Source: Stenotrophomonas maltophilia (GTDB taxonomy: Bacteria > Pseudomonadota > Gammaproteobacteria > Xanthomonadales > Xanthomonadaceae). Taken from it: 64,000 nucleotides of DNA. The notes under the pieces are model-generated. The model was not told where the DNA came from and ran no database searches. It saw nothing but the letters and a program-made list of their open reading frames with translations. The position numbers were made by a program, and so were the translations under genes. The stretch lies in assembly GCF_002799155.1 (NCBI RefSeq), contig NZ_NERD01000002.1, positions 2,666,001 through 2,730,000 on the forward strand. The letters run 5' to 3'. Shown here piece by piece: positions 43,659-53,372 of the stretch (its first letter is position 1; each line of letters starts with the position of its first letter).

Positions 43659-44335
43659 TTGGAATCCAGTTGTTCTAGGACGGCCGCAGCCGCCTGTTGT
43701 TCGGCAAGCCGCCGCGAGGGGCCTTCGCCCTCGGTGCTGGCGGCCGGGTCAGCTACGATGCAGCGTACCCGGAAATGTTTGGCGTGGTCGTCACCGGATT
43801 CTGACACCAGTTCGTACTGCGGCAACGCCTTCTGGCGGGCCTGCAGCCACTCCTGCAGGCGGGTCTTGGGGTCCTTCTCGGGCCGGCCGGAGGCCGGCAG
43901 TGCCTCGATCGAAGCGCTGAACCAGGGCAGTACCACCGCCCGGCAGGCCTCGAAGCCGGCATCCAGGTAGATCGCGGCCACCACGGCTTCCACCGCGTCG
44001 GCCAGGATCGAATCACGACGATGTCCGCCGGACTTCATTTCGCCCGGGCCCAGGATCAGCCGCTCACCCAGTTCCAGGGTACGTCCAATCACCGCCAGCG
44101 CGCCCTCACGCACCAGCTCGGCGCGGGCACGAGTCATCGCGCCTTCGTCAGCCTTGGGCCAGCGTCGGTACAACGCCTCGGCCGCCATCATGTTGACGAT
44201 GCTGTCGCCCAGGAATTCCAGGCGCTCGTTGTGTGGCGCACCGGCACTGCGATGGGTCAGCGCCTGCTTCAGCAGCGCCGGGTCGTGGAAGGGATGACCG
44301 ATCAGGTCACCACGTTGGAAAGGTTTATTCGGCAC
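43655..44335 (-). CDS. rnc: Ribonuclease III
   Basis: 226 residues with GTG as start at 44335. The RNase III signature [21 protein letters not shown] gives the metal-binding Glu/Asp residues, and the second acidic cluster is [17 protein letters not shown]-terminal double-stranded RNA-binding domain ([25 protein letters not shown]) follows. It overlaps the DUF4845 stop by about 11 bases, so translation is probably coupled. Confidence 0.97.
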   Translation of the reverse strand: MPNKPFQRGDLIGHPFHDPALLKQALTHRSAGAPHNERLEFLGDSIVNMMAAEALYRRWPKADEGAMTRARAELVREGALAVIGRTLELGERLILGPGEMKSGGHRRDSILADAVEAVVAAIYLDAGFEACRAVVLPWFSASIEALPASGRPEKDPKTRLQEWLQARQKALPQYELVSESGDDHAKHFRVRCIVADPAASTEGEGPSRRLAEQQAAAAVLEQLDSK

Positions 44336-44708
44336 CGCTTCGGGTCAGGTCCTGGGATGAATCGAATTTGCCAACCACATCCAGGTTGCCGACCAGCGGA
44401 CGGCGCACTTCGTAGTTGACCTTGAGGGTCCAGCCATTGTCGCGACGGTCGAACTTCACGTTGGCCGGCTTCACGTTTTCCGAGTAGTTGATGTACAGGC
44501 GCTTGAAGAACAGATCCTGGATCCGGGCCGGCTCCATGCTGCCCACCCCGGGCTCCTTGGCCAGGCTCTTCATCGCCGAGCGCACCGCGTAATACTCCTG
44601 GTACATCGGGAACAGCTTCATGCCGATGTAAAGGAAGAAACCGACCACGATCAGGACCGCCAGGAACGAGGTCAGGGTCATGCCACGCTGCGTGTTCATC
44701 GTCTTCAT
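44325..44708 (-). CDS. DUF4845 single-pass membrane protein
   Basis: 127 residues from [15 protein letters not shown] at 44708. One N-terminal membrane helix ([20 protein letters not shown], 13-33) is followed by a small periplasmic domain. The basic QRG before a hydrophobic run resembles type IV pilin leader peptides, but the residue at +5 is not Glu, so it is probably not a pilin. It lies between lepB and rnc in this lineage, as in Pseudomonas. Function unknown. Confidence 0.85.
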   Translation of the reverse strand: MKTMNTQRGMTLTSFLAVLIVVGFFLYIGMKLFPMYQEYYAVRSAMKSLAKEPGVGSMEPARIQDLFFKRLYINYSENVKPANVKFDRRDNGWTLKVNYEVRRPLVGNLDVVGKFDSSQDLTRSGAE

Positions 44709-44760
44709 TGCGTTCTCCCCAGATACGCGTTGGATGTGAAAATACTCGGTTGATGCCTGA

Positions 44761-45555
44761 TCAGTTGATGCTCGAGCCGATCCGCGACGGCTCGAAGCCA
44801 TCCTTGCAGAACCAGCCCTGGCAGTTCAGCCAGATCAGGAAGGCCTTGCCTCGCAGGTTTTCTTCCGGCAGCAGCCCCCAGAAACGGCCATCGTCGCTGT
44901 TGTCACGGTTGTCGCCCATCACCAGGTACCTGCCGGCCGGCACGGTCCACTGGCCCTGGCCGCGCGGATAGTCGGTCTCCAGCACGGTGTGGGTACGACC
45001 GGGAAGGTGCTCGACCAGCAGGTTGGCGCCCTCGCCCTGGCCCTTGTGGCCGGCATAGATGCCCTTGTTGTCGTACTTCAGCGGCTCGCCGTTGAGGATC
45101 ACGCCGTCGCCTTCGAAGACCACGGTGTCACCTGGCACGCCGATCACGCGCTTGATGAAGTTCTCGCCCTTGGCCGGGTCGTTGTCGCTGTGGCCGGGGA
45201 AGTGGAACACCACCACGTCGCCGCGCGACGGCTCGCCGAACGGCACGATCTTGGTGTTGCTGATCGGCAGGCGCAGGCCGTAGGAGAACTTGTTGACCAG
45301 GATGAAATCGCCGATCAGCAGGTTCGGCATCATCGAGCTGGACGGGATCTTGTACGGCTCGGCGATGAAACTGCGCACGACCAGCACGATCGCCAGCACC
45401 GGGAAGAACGCGCGCGAGTAATCCACCAGCACCGGCTCGGAATCGAGCAGGCCCGCGCGCTGGGCGCGACGCTTGGCGAGATACAGCTTGTCCGCGAGCA
45501 GGATCAGGCCCGAGGCCAGGGTCAGCACGACCAGGAGGATCTCAAACAGTTTCAT
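44761..45555 (-). CDS. lepB: Signal peptidase I
   Basis: 264 residues. Two N-terminal membrane segments (about 3-22 and 48-64) anchor the periplasmic catalytic domain. The Ser/Lys dyad is Ser74 in IPSSSMMPN and Lys135 in KRVIGVPGDTV. Box E (MGDNRDNSDDGRFWG) is present. It removes signal peptides of exported proteins. It is located 54 bases after lepA on the same strand. Confidence 0.97.
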   Translation of the reverse strand: MKLFEILLVVLTLASGLILLADKLYLAKRRAQRAGLLDSEPVLVDYSRAFFPVLAIVLVVRSFIAEPYKIPSSSMMPNLLIGDFILVNKFSYGLRLPISNTKIVPFGEPSRGDVVVFHFPGHSDNDPAKGENFIKRVIGVPGDTVVFEGDGVILNGEPLKYDNKGIYAGHKGQGEGANLLVEHLPGRTHTVLETDYPRGQGQWTVPAGRYLVMGDNRDNSDDGRFWGLLPEENLRGKAFLIWLNCQGWFCKDGFEPSRIGSSIN

Positions 45556-45609
45556 TCAGGGTCCTTTGCAACGTCACCAGACGACCGGCCCAGCAGGGCC
45601 GGTGCGGGC

Positions 45610-47418
45610 TTACTTGTTGTCCATCTGCAGCACGGCCAGGAACGCTTCCTGCGGAATCTCCACGCGGCCGACCTGCTTCATGCGCTTCTTGCCTTCCTTC
45701 TGCTTTTCCAGAAGCTTCTTCTTGCGCGAAACGTCGCCACCATAGCACTTGGCCAGCACGTTCTTGCGCATCGCCTTGACCGTGGTACGGGCGATGATCT
45801 GCGAGCCGACCGCGGCCTGGATGGCCACGTCGAACATCTGGCGCGGGATCAGGTCCTTCATCTTCTCGCACAGCTCGCGGCCGCGGCGATCGGCATGGCT
45901 GCGGTGCACGATCAGCGACAGCGCATCGACCTTGTCGCCGTTGATCAGCACGTCCACGCGCACGAACGGGCCCGCGTCGAAGCGCACGAAGTGATAGTCC
46001 AGCGAGGCATAGCCACGGCTGACCGACTTCAGCTTGTCGAAGAAGTCCAGGACCACCTCGGCCATCGGCAGCTCATAACTGATCTGCACCTGGCTGCCCA
46101 GGTAGTTGATGCCGATCTGGCTGCCGCGCTTTTCCTCGCACAGCTTGATGATGTTGCCGATGTACTCCTCGGGGGTGAGCACGTTGGCACGGATGATCGG
46201 CTCACGGATCTCTTCGACCTGGTTCACCGGCGGCAGCTTGGCCGGGTTGTCCATGTTGATGATCGAGCCATCGGTCTTCAGGACCTCATACACCACCGTC
46301 GGCGCGGTGCTGATCAGGTCAAGGTTGTATTCGCGCTCCAGGCGTTCCTGCACGATTTCCATGTGCAGCATGCCGAGGAAGCCGCAGCGGAAGCCGAAGC
46401 CCATCGCCTCGGAGCTCTCCGGCTCGAAACGCAGCGCGGCATCGTTCAGGCGCAGCTTGTCCAGCGCTTCGCGCAGGTCCGGGTAGTCCTCGGCATCGAC
46501 CGGGAACAGGCCGGCGAACACGCGCGGCTGCATTTCCTGGAAGCCCGGCAGCGGCTTCGGCGCCGGGTCGCCAGCCAGGGTCAGGGTGTCGCCGACCGGG
46601 GCGCCGTGCACGTCCTTGATGCTGGCGGTCACCCAACCCACTTCACCGGCCTTCAACGCCGGCAGCACCTTGCGCTTCGGGGTGAACACGCCGACGTTGT
46701 CGACCTGGTGATTGCGGCCGGTCGACATCACCTGCAGCTTGTCGCCGGCCTTGATCTCGCCCTGCATCACGCGCACCAGCGAGACCACGCCCAGGTAGTT
46801 GTCGAACCAGGAATCGATGATCAGCGCCTGCAGCTTCTCGGTATCGCGCGGCGTCGGCGGCGGGATGCGGTGCACGATCGCTTCCAGCACGTCCTGCACG
46901 TTCAGGCCGGTCTTGGCGCTGACCGGCACGGCGTCGGAGGCGTCGATGCCGATCACGGCCTCGATCTCGGCCTTGGCACGCTCGATGTCGGCGGTGGGCA
47001 GGTCGATCTTGTTGATCACCGGCACCACTTCCAGGCCCTGCTCCACGGCGGTGTAACAGTTGGCCACCGACTGCGCTTCCACGCCCTGGGCGGCATCGAC
47101 CACCAGCAGCGCACCTTCGCAGGCGGCCAGCGAACGGCTGACTTCATAGGAGAAGTCGACGTGGCCGGGCGTGTCGATGAAGTTCAGGTGGTAGGTCTGC
47201 CCGTCCTTGGCCAGGTACGGCAGCGACACCGACTGCGCCTTGATCGTGATGCCACGCTCGCGCTCGATCGGATTGGAATCGAGCACCTGCGCTTCCATCT
47301 CGCGGGCCTGCAGGCCACCGCAGAGCTGGATGATGCGGTCGGCCAGCGTGGACTTGCCGTGGTCGACATGGGCGATGATGGAGAAGTTGCGGATGTTCCG
47401 CATCGAATCAGAAGACAT
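45610..47418 (-). CDS. lepA: Elongation factor 4 (LepA)
   Basis: 602 residues. The G1 motif [13 protein letters not shown] near 16-28, [11 protein letters not shown] (G3) and NKIDLP (G4) belong to the translational GTPase fold. The C-terminal part has the LepA-specific domain ([27 protein letters not shown]). It back-translocates ribosomes. A lepA-lepB order is normal. Confidence 0.97.
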   Translation of the reverse strand: MSSDSMRNIRNFSIIAHVDHGKSTLADRIIQLCGGLQAREMEAQVLDSNPIERERGITIKAQSVSLPYLAKDGQTYHLNFIDTPGHVDFSYEVSRSLAACEGALLVVDAAQGVEAQSVANCYTAVEQGLEVVPVINKIDLPTADIERAKAEIEAVIGIDASDAVPVSAKTGLNVQDVLEAIVHRIPPPTPRDTEKLQALIIDSWFDNYLGVVSLVRVMQGEIKAGDKLQVMSTGRNHQVDNVGVFTPKRKVLPALKAGEVGWVTASIKDVHGAPVGDTLTLAGDPAPKPLPGFQEMQPRVFAGLFPVDAEDYPDLREALDKLRLNDAALRFEPESSEAMGFGFRCGFLGMLHMEIVQERLEREYNLDLISTAPTVVYEVLKTDGSIINMDNPAKLPPVNQVEEIREPIIRANVLTPEEYIGNIIKLCEEKRGSQIGINYLGSQVQISYELPMAEVVLDFFDKLKSVSRGYASLDYHFVRFDAGPFVRVDVLINGDKVDALSLIVHRSHADRRGRELCEKMKDLIPRQMFDVAIQAAVGSQIIARTTVKAMRKNVLAKCYGGDVSRKKKLLEKQKEGKKRMKQVGRVEIPQEAFLAVLQMDNK

Positions 47419-47517
47419 AGGTGGCGGCGGCGCGCGGCGTCGTCAGGGTAACGGTCGATTATCGCACGCCCAGCGCCCGGCCGCGAAAACCGGCTGCCGG
47501 ACACCGGCCCGGAACGA

Positions 47518-47545
47518 CCGAAGCCCCGACGGGGCGGGGCTTCGG
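47518..47545. terminator. 11-bp hairpin after mucD
   Basis: CCGAAGCCCCG, 6-base loop, CGGGGCTTCGG lies 41 bases after the mucD stop and before lepA on the same strand. It lacks a strong T-run but could limit read-through from the rpoE unit into lepA. Confidence 0.5.
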
Positions 47546-47585
47546 GGAGAAACGCAGGGGGCCGCCGGAGCGGTCCCGGCAGGCC

Positions 47586-49121
47586 TTACTGCCCGGCCTT
47601 GACCGCCACGAAGGCGCTGTTGCCATTGGCCGTGCGGACCAGCAGCATCACCACGTCGCCCTTCTTGAAGCTGGACAGCGCCCGGTTCAAGGCATCCACG
47701 CTGCCGACCGCGACGCGGCCGACCTGCAGGATCACCATGCCCGGCGACAGGCCGGCATCCCGCGCTGCCTGGCCCTTGACCCCGGTAATGCGCACGCCTT
47801 CGTTGCCGTTGAGCCCGAACTGCTTGCGCTGGGCCGCGTTCAGGTCGCTGACGTCCAGCCCCAGCAGGGCATTGGCGCCGGTCTGCGGAGCCGCGTCGGC
47901 ATTGCCGGTCGCCGGCCCGCGGGCACTGGCCTGCCCGTCTTCGCTCAGCGCGGTCAGCGTGGCATTGAGGTCATGCGGCTTGCCGTCGCGGTACACCACC
48001 AGGTTCACCTTGCTGCCCGGCGCCATCGCTCCGATCAGCGGCGGCAGGTCGGACCAGCTGTTGACCGGGCTGCCGTTGACCGAGCGGATGACATCGCCCA
48101 CCTGCACACCGGCCTTGGCGGCCGCACTGCCGGCCACGATCTGGTTGACCAGGGCGCCGCGGCTGTCCGGCAGGCCCAGGCCCTGTGCCTTCAGCGAATC
48201 GATCGGCTCGACCACCGCGCCGAGCTGGCCTCGGGTGACCTTGCCGCTCTTCTTGATCTGCTCGACCGCGCTCATCGCAAGATCGATCGGGATCGCGAAG
48301 CTGATGCCCATGTAGCCGCCGGAGGCGGAGAAGATCTGCGAATTGATGCCGACCACTTCACCGCGGGTATTGAGCAACGGGCCACCGGAATTGCCCTGGT
48401 TGATTGCCACGTCGGTCTGGATGAACGGCACGTAGCGCTGATCGGCGCCACCGGTACTGCGGCCCAGCGCGCTGACGATGCCAGCGGTGACCGAGTGGTC
48501 GAGGCCAAATGGCGAGCCGATCGCGACAACCCACTGGCCCGGCTTCAGGGTGTTGGAATCACCCACGCGCACGGTCGGCAGGTTCTTGCCGTCGATCTTC
48601 AGCAGGGCCACGTCGTACTGCTGGTCGCTGCCCACCACCTTGGCGGTGAACTCGCGGCTGTCGCCCAGCTTGACCTTCACCTCACTGGCGTCGGCCACCA
48701 CGTGGTAGTTGGTCAGCACATAGCCATCGGGGGAAATGATGAAGCCCGAGCCCATGCCGCGGCCCTTGATGCTGGGGCCACCGTCCGGGCCGCCAGGGCC
48801 CTGCCCCGGCATCGGGAAATCCGGTCCGAAGAAGCGGCGGAAGAACTCCGGCATGTCATCGTCACCGCCCATCGGGCCCCGCGAGGCCTGGCGGTTGTTG
48901 CGGACGATGGTGGTGTCGACGTTGACCACGCCCGGGCCGACCTGTTCGACCAGGTTGGTGAAGTCGGGCAGGCCGCTGACCAGCGGCTGTGCGGGTACCC
49001 GCGGCGCTGCGGCCGGCGCTGGCTGGGGCTGGGCGGCAGGCGCCGGCGCCTGGGCACAGGCCATCAGGGGAAGGGTCAGGGCCAGCAGGCCAATGGCCTG
49101 CGTGCGGAGTCGGGGAGTCAT
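47586..49121 (-). CDS. mucD: Periplasmic serine protease of HtrA/DegP family (MucD)
   Basis: 511 residues from the ATG at 49121, with GGAGG nine bases upstream. A signal segment with a lipobox-like LMAC at residues 19-22 precedes a Pro/Ala linker. The protease domain has His near 140 (LTNYHVVAD), Asp near 171 (YDVALLKID) and Ser near 243 (NQGNSGGPLL). Two PDZ domains follow. MucD degrades misfolded envelope proteins and restrains sigma-E/AlgU. Its place after rseA fits the rpoE-rseA-mucD operon. Confidence 0.95.
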   Translation of the reverse strand: MTPRLRTQAIGLLALTLPLMACAQAPAPAAQPQPAPAAAPRVPAQPLVSGLPDFTNLVEQVGPGVVNVDTTIVRNNRQASRGPMGGDDDMPEFFRRFFGPDFPMPGQGPGGPDGGPSIKGRGMGSGFIISPDGYVLTNYHVVADASEVKVKLGDSREFTAKVVGSDQQYDVALLKIDGKNLPTVRVGDSNTLKPGQWVVAIGSPFGLDHSVTAGIVSALGRSTGGADQRYVPFIQTDVAINQGNSGGPLLNTRGEVVGINSQIFSASGGYMGISFAIPIDLAMSAVEQIKKSGKVTRGQLGAVVEPIDSLKAQGLGLPDSRGALVNQIVAGSAAAKAGVQVGDVIRSVNGSPVNSWSDLPPLIGAMAPGSKVNLVVYRDGKPHDLNATLTALSEDGQASARGPATGNADAAPQTGANALLGLDVSDLNAAQRKQFGLNGNEGVRITGVKGQAARDAGLSPGMVILQVGRVAVGSVDALNRALSSFKKGDVVMLLVRTANGNSAFVAVKAGQ

Positions 49122-49195
49122 CGGACGGCAACCTCCGGGTCGGATGGAAAAAGGAATACGGGCCCCGCCGACGGCGGGGCGTGAAGGCGCCCGGC

Positions 49196-50077
49196 TCAGT
49201 CGCGCGGGCGCGGCGGCACCGGCAGGTCGTCCTGCAGGCGCGGCTCGAATGGGTAGAACGCGGCACCACCGGCGTGAGCCGGGAAGCTGGCATTGAGCGC
49301 GCCACCGGCGGCGGGCGCCAGGCTGGAGCGCGGCCACGGCCGGGCCTGCAACCCACCGACCTCACCGAACGGCAGGTTGCGGTTGGCGCTGGCGGGCACG
49401 GTCGGAGTCAACGGTGCCTGCGCGGAAGCCACGGCGCGCAGCGGCACATCGTCACGCTGGGCGGCACGCGCAGCCTGCTGGCTGCGGGTGGCACTGGCGC
49501 GGCGGGCGTCCTGGCGGCGGCTGGCGGCAGCCATCGCCACGGCCGGCGCAGCCGCAACGGCCACTGCCGCGGTATCCACCGATGCTTCGGTGACCGTCAC
49601 CGGGCGGCTCGGTGCCGGCGCCAGCTGGGCCTCGCTGGCAATCACCTGGGGGGCCAGCGGCTCGCCCGGTGTGGCCTCCTGCAGCTTCTCGCCGCCCATG
49701 AACAGCGCCACGGCCGCCACCGAGGCGGCCAGTGCGGCACCGCCCCCCCAGGCCCGCCAGCCACTGCGGCGTACCTGGCGACGGGGCTCGGGCTGCGGCG
49801 CGGGCTCGGCGGCAACAGCAGCGGCCACGGCGGCGCTGAAACCGGCCGGTGCCAGCACCGAGGCCTGCCCGCGCATCACGTCGCCCAGCAGCTGCCAACG
49901 CTCCTGGCAGCCGGCCAGTTCGGGATCGTGCTCCATCCGGCGCAGCAGGAAGCGCGCTTCATCGGCGCCCAGCTCGCCATCGACCAGGGCCGACAGCTGT
50001 TCGCGATGGCGCTGGTCCAGGCGCTGCCCGGCGGGCGATTGATGGTTCTGCGATTCGTTGAACGGATTACTGGTCAT
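49196..50077 (-). CDS. rseA: Anti-sigma-E factor RseA
   Basis: 293 residues. The N-terminal cytoplasmic domain (LDQRHREQLSALVDGELGADEARFLLRRMEHDPELAGCQERWQLLGDVMRGQ, 20-72) binds sigma-E. One membrane segment lies at about 110-127 (WGGGAALAASVAAVALFM). A long Ala/Pro/Arg-rich periplasmic part follows. Its ATG overlaps the rpoE TGA by four bases. RseB is not in the operon, so a different sensing partner may act. Confidence 0.93.
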   Translation of the reverse strand: MTSNPFNESQNHQSPAGQRLDQRHREQLSALVDGELGADEARFLLRRMEHDPELAGCQERWQLLGDVMRGQASVLAPAGFSAAVAAAVAAEPAPQPEPRRQVRRSGWRAWGGGAALAASVAAVALFMGGEKLQEATPGEPLAPQVIASEAQLAPAPSRPVTVTEASVDTAAVAVAAAPAVAMAAASRRQDARRASATRSQQAARAAQRDDVPLRAVASAQAPLTPTVPASANRNLPFGEVGGLQARPWPRSSLAPAAGGALNASFPAHAGGAAFYPFEPRLQDDLPVPPRPRD

Positions 50078-50694
50078 ACGCGGCTCTTCTCACGGGTGGC
50101 GCTGCCGATGTCCAACAGCGGCCGGAGTTCGGTGTCGATCGCCTCGCGCGCCCGGAAAATCCGTGACCGCACGGTGCCGATCGGGCACCCCATCTTCTGC
50201 GCGATATCCTCGTAGCTCAGGCCTTCCACCTCGCGCAGGGTGATCGCCGACCGGAGTTCTTCCGGCAGCGCGTTGACGGCCTTCATGACCGTCTGTTCCA
50301 GCTCCTGGCGCATCAATTCGCGCTCGGGCGTATCGGTGTCCCGCAGGCGGGTACCGCTGTCGAACTGCTCGGCGTCGCCGATGTCGATGTCGTCGGTCGG
50401 CGGACGGCGATTGTGTGAAGCCAGGTAGTTTTTGGCGGTATTCACGGCGATTCGATGCAACCAGGTTGAGAACTGGGCATCGCCACGGAAACTTCCGATC
50501 GCGCGGTAGGCACGGATGAAAGTGTCCTGGGCGACGTCCTGACATTCGCTCCAGTCGGCGATGTAGCGACCGACCAGGGCCACGACCCGATGCTGGTACT
50601 TGCGCACCAGGACATCGAATGCGGCACTCTCGCCGTGCTGCACGCGCCGGACCAGTTCCAGATCCAGCTCCTGAGGTGTATCAACATCGGCCAT
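50074..50694 (-). CDS. rpoE: Extracytoplasmic stress sigma factor (sigma-E/AlgU)
   Basis: 206 residues from MADVDTPQELDLELVRRVQHGE at 50694. Region 2 (AFDVLVRKYQHRVVALVGRYIADWSECQDVAQDTFIRAYRAIGSFRG) and region 4 (LPEELRSAITLREVEGLSYEDIAQKMGCPIGTVRSRIFRAREAI) match sigma-E. It directs envelope stress response genes. The start is supported by the promoter and leader upstream. The rseA and mucD genes follow. Confidence 0.96.
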   Translation of the reverse strand: MADVDTPQELDLELVRRVQHGESAAFDVLVRKYQHRVVALVGRYIADWSECQDVAQDTFIRAYRAIGSFRGDAQFSTWLHRIAVNTAKNYLASHNRRPPTDDIDIGDAEQFDSGTRLRDTDTPERELMRQELEQTVMKAVNALPEELRSAITLREVEGLSYEDIAQKMGCPIGTVRSRIFRAREAIDTELRPLLDIGSATREKSRV

Positions 50695-50734
50695 GAGGGG
50701 CCGCACTCCTGTCAGCCCAACCGACGTCGGGCAA

Positions 50735-50761
50735 TGAGACTGCCAATCCCGGGAAAAGTTC
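50735..50761 (-). promoter_or_regulatory. Sigma-E-type promoter of rpoE
   Basis: On the minus strand GAACTT (50761-50756), 15 bases, then GTCTCA (50740-50735). This matches the sigma-E consensus GGAACTT-N15-GTCTAA closely, with an A/T-poor spacer. It would give a leader of about 34 bases before the ATG at 50694. It fits auto-regulation. Confidence 0.75.
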
Positions 50762-50929
50762 AGTCGCCGATCACCTGGCGCCGCACCAGCTTTTAACCAC
50801 CGTTCCGTTAGCGTCCCGGTCCACGGCCATGGATCCGGGGTCGCCACTCCCCTGCTATTGGGATTTGACGCGGGGGAAACAACCTCTGGATCATAGCCGC
50901 TTCTCCATACACAACCGGATGGAACGTCC

Positions 50930-52993
50930 ATGCTCTCAGGCTTCGATGGTCTCCGCTTCAGCCACTGGCACCCCGAGATCCGCGACGACGGCGTGGTGGT
51001 TCTCTCCCTGGATCGTCAGGACAGCAGCGTCAACGCGATGTCGCAGGATGTGCTGCTGGAACTGGGCGACCTGCTCGAGCGCATCGCGCTTGACCCGCCC
51101 AAGGGCGTGGTGATCCAGTCGCTGAAGAAGGCCGGCTTCATTGCCGGTGCCGACCTGAAGGAGTTCCAGGAATTCGATCGTCGCGGCACCGTCAACGACG
51201 CCATCCGGCGTGGCCAGGCCACCTACCAGAAGCTGGCCGAGCTGCCCTGCCCGACCGTGGCGGCCATCCACGGCCACTGCCTCGGCGGCGGCACCGAGCT
51301 TGCCCTGGCCTGCCGCTACCGCGTGGCCTCCAATGACAGCAGCACCCGCATCGGCCTGCCGGAAACCCAGCTGGGCATCTTCCCGGGCTGGGGCGGCAGC
51401 GCGCGCCTGCCGCAGCTGGTCGGCGCCCCGGCGGCGATGGACATGATGCTGACCGGCCGCACCCTGTCGGCCTCGGCCGCGCGTGGCATCGGCCTGGTCG
51501 ACAAGGTGGTGGCACCGGCGGTGGTGCTCGACACTGCCGTGGCGCTGGCGCTGTCCGGCACCACGCGCCCGTTCAAGCAGCGCGCGACGGCCTGGGCCAC
51601 CAACACCTGGCTGGCACGCACGCTGCTGGCACCACAGATGGTCAAGCAGGTCGCACGCAAGGCCAAGAAGGACCAGTACCCGGCGCCGTATGCATTGATC
51701 AGCACCTGGCAGCGCAGCGGCGGCAAGCCGATCCAGGCCCGCCTGGACGCCGAGCGGCGGGCCGTGGTGAAGCTGGCCAGCACGCCGACCGCGCGCAACC
51801 TGATCCGCATCTTCTTCCTGACCGAGCGCCTGAAGGGCCTCGGCGGTGGTGATTCCGGCATCCGCCACGTGCACGTGGTCGGTGCCGGCGTGATGGGCGG
51901 TGACATCGCCGCATGGGCCGCGTACAAGGGCTTCGAGGTAACCCTGCAGGACCGCGAGCAGCGCTTCATCGACCCGGCCATGGAACGCGCACAGGCGCTG
52001 TTCGCCAAGAAGGTGCGCGACGAGAGCAAACGCCCCGCCGTGGCCGCGCGGCTGCGTGCCGACCTGGAAGGCGATGGCGTGGCCGAGGCCGACCTGGTGA
52101 TCGAGGCGATCATCGAGAACCCCGAAGCCAAGCGTGCGCTGTACCAGACGCTCGAGCCGAAGATGAAGCTGGATGCGCTGCTGACCACCAACACCTCGTC
52201 GATTCCGCTGGTGGAGCTGCGCGACCACATCCAGCGCCCGGCACAGTTCGCCGGCCTGCACTACTTCAACCCGGTGGCACAGATGCCGTTGGTGGAGATC
52301 ATCCATCACGACGGCATGGCGCCGGAGACCGAGCGCCGCCTGGCCGCGTTCTGCAAGGCGCTGGGCAAGTTCCCGGTGCCGGTGGCCGGCAGCCCGGGCT
52401 TCCTGGTCAACCGCGTGCTGTTCCCGTACATGCTGGAAGCTGCCACTGCCTACGCCGAAGGCATCCCGGGCCCGGTGATCGACAAGGCCGCCGTGAAGTT
52501 CGGCATGCCGATGGGCCCGATCGAACTGATCGACACCGTGGGCCTGGACGTGGCCGCCGGCGTCGGCCGCGAACTGGCACCGTTCCTGGGCCTGCAGATT
52601 CCGGCCGCGCTGCAGACCGTGGAGCCGGACAAGCGCGGCAAGAAGGATGGCCAGGGCATCTACACCTGGGAGAACGGCAAGCCGAAGAAGCCGGACGTTG
52701 CCAGCGACTACCAGGCCCCGGCCGACCTGGAGGACCGCCTGATCCTGCCGCTGTTGAACGAGGCGGTGGCCTGCCTGCACGAAGGCGTGGTGGCGGATGC
52801 GGACCTGCTGGATGCCGGCGTGATCTTCGGTACCGGTTTCGCACCGTTCCGCGGCGGCCCCATCCAGCACATCCGTGCGGTGGGTGCCGACGCGATCGTC
52901 GAGCGGTTGAAGGCACTGCAGCAGCGCCACGGCGACCGCTTCGCGCCGCGCCCAGGCTGGGACAACCCCATCCTGCGCGAAGCGGTGGTTTGA
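50930..52993 (+). CDS. Multifunctional beta-oxidation enzyme (FadJ/FadB alpha-type)
   Basis: 687 residues. The N-terminal crotonase (enoyl-CoA hydratase) domain has AGADLKEF near 72 and GHCLGGGTELALA near 117, with Glu residues in PETQLGIFPGWGGSARL. The 3-hydroxyacyl-CoA dehydrogenase part begins at about 310 (VHVVGAGVMGGDIAAWAA), with ATGx-type NAD binding and HYFNPVAQMPLVEI near 442. No thiolase subunit gene is adjacent. The start ATG lies about 170 bases from the divergent sigma-E promoter. Confidence 0.92.
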   Translation: MLSGFDGLRFSHWHPEIRDDGVVVLSLDRQDSSVNAMSQDVLLELGDLLERIALDPPKGVVIQSLKKAGFIAGADLKEFQEFDRRGTVNDAIRRGQATYQKLAELPCPTVAAIHGHCLGGGTELALACRYRVASNDSSTRIGLPETQLGIFPGWGGSARLPQLVGAPAAMDMMLTGRTLSASAARGIGLVDKVVAPAVVLDTAVALALSGTTRPFKQRATAWATNTWLARTLLAPQMVKQVARKAKKDQYPAPYALISTWQRSGGKPIQARLDAERRAVVKLASTPTARNLIRIFFLTERLKGLGGGDSGIRHVHVVGAGVMGGDIAAWAAYKGFEVTLQDREQRFIDPAMERAQALFAKKVRDESKRPAVAARLRADLEGDGVAEADLVIEAIIENPEAKRALYQTLEPKMKLDALLTTNTSSIPLVELRDHIQRPAQFAGLHYFNPVAQMPLVEIIHHDGMAPETERRLAAFCKALGKFPVPVAGSPGFLVNRVLFPYMLEAATAYAEGIPGPVIDKAAVKFGMPMGPIELIDTVGLDVAAGVGRELAPFLGLQIPAALQTVEPDKRGKKDGQGIYTWENGKPKKPDVASDYQAPADLEDRLILPLLNEAVACLHEGVVADADLLDAGVIFGTGFAPFRGGPIQHIRAVGADAIVERLKALQQRHGDRFAPRPGWDNPILREAVV

Positions 52994-52995
52994 TC

Positions 52996-53015
52996 GGCCG
53001 GGCCTGCGGCCCGGC
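52996..53015. repeat. Hairpin heading element D
   Basis: GGCCGGGCC, TGC, GGCCCGGC directly after the fadJ-like stop, then CACCCGCAGAGGC as at elements B and F. It resembles the GTAG-type repeat cores (GCCGGGC). Confidence 0.7.
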
Positions 53016-53085
53016 ACCCGCAGAGGCAGCGTCAAGTTCTAAAGCAGAAGCCAGAGCCAAAGCGGCTCTGGCTTTTCTGTTTGGT

Positions 53086-53191
53086 GGGCGGGGCGGTGTG
53101 GGTGGGCAGGACACGCCGTAAACCCGTCCCTGGGGGCTCGATGGCGCCATCCATGGCGCCAACGGTCCTGCCCACCCACACCGCCCCACCC
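53086..53191 (+). repeat. Three-way-junction palindromic element D
   Basis: Arms 53086-53112 and 53165-53191 pair at 26 of 27 positions (GGGCGGGGCGGTGTGGGTGG and complement). The core is ACGCCGTAAACCCGTCCCTG GGGGCTCG and the inner hairpin TGGCGCCATCCATGGCGCCA. It lies in the 638-base gap between the fadJ-like gene and the first pirin gene. Confidence 0.85.
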
Positions 53192-53296
53192 CTGACAGCT
53201 TCCCGGTGACGGTCGGTGAACCGCGAATCTGGTTGATGGCTACTGCGAACTGGTGGGTGGCTACCTTGGTTGCCACCAGGAGCGAAGCGACCGGCG

Positions 53297-53323
53297 TTTG
53301 ATTTTGATTTTGATTTTGATTTT
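53297..53323 (+). repeat. Tandem hexamer TTTGAT, four copies plus TTT
   Basis: Four TTTGAT units in a row, followed by a T-rich TTTCTTTTTTTC stretch, between elements D and E. The low-GC run stands out in this high-GC sequence. It could change length by slippage. No gene start is near (pirin ATG is about 310 bases away). Confidence 0.8.
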
Positions 53324-53372
53324 CTTTTTTTCTTCTCCGTGGCTGGACAGCACACAGAAACTGTCAGAGGTC

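Noticed and set aside
43655..50694. The rpoE-to-recO block as an unusual gene order
   Set aside because: This order (rpoE-rseA-mucD-lepA-lepB-rnc-era-recO) is common in related gammaproteobacteria, so it is not novel.
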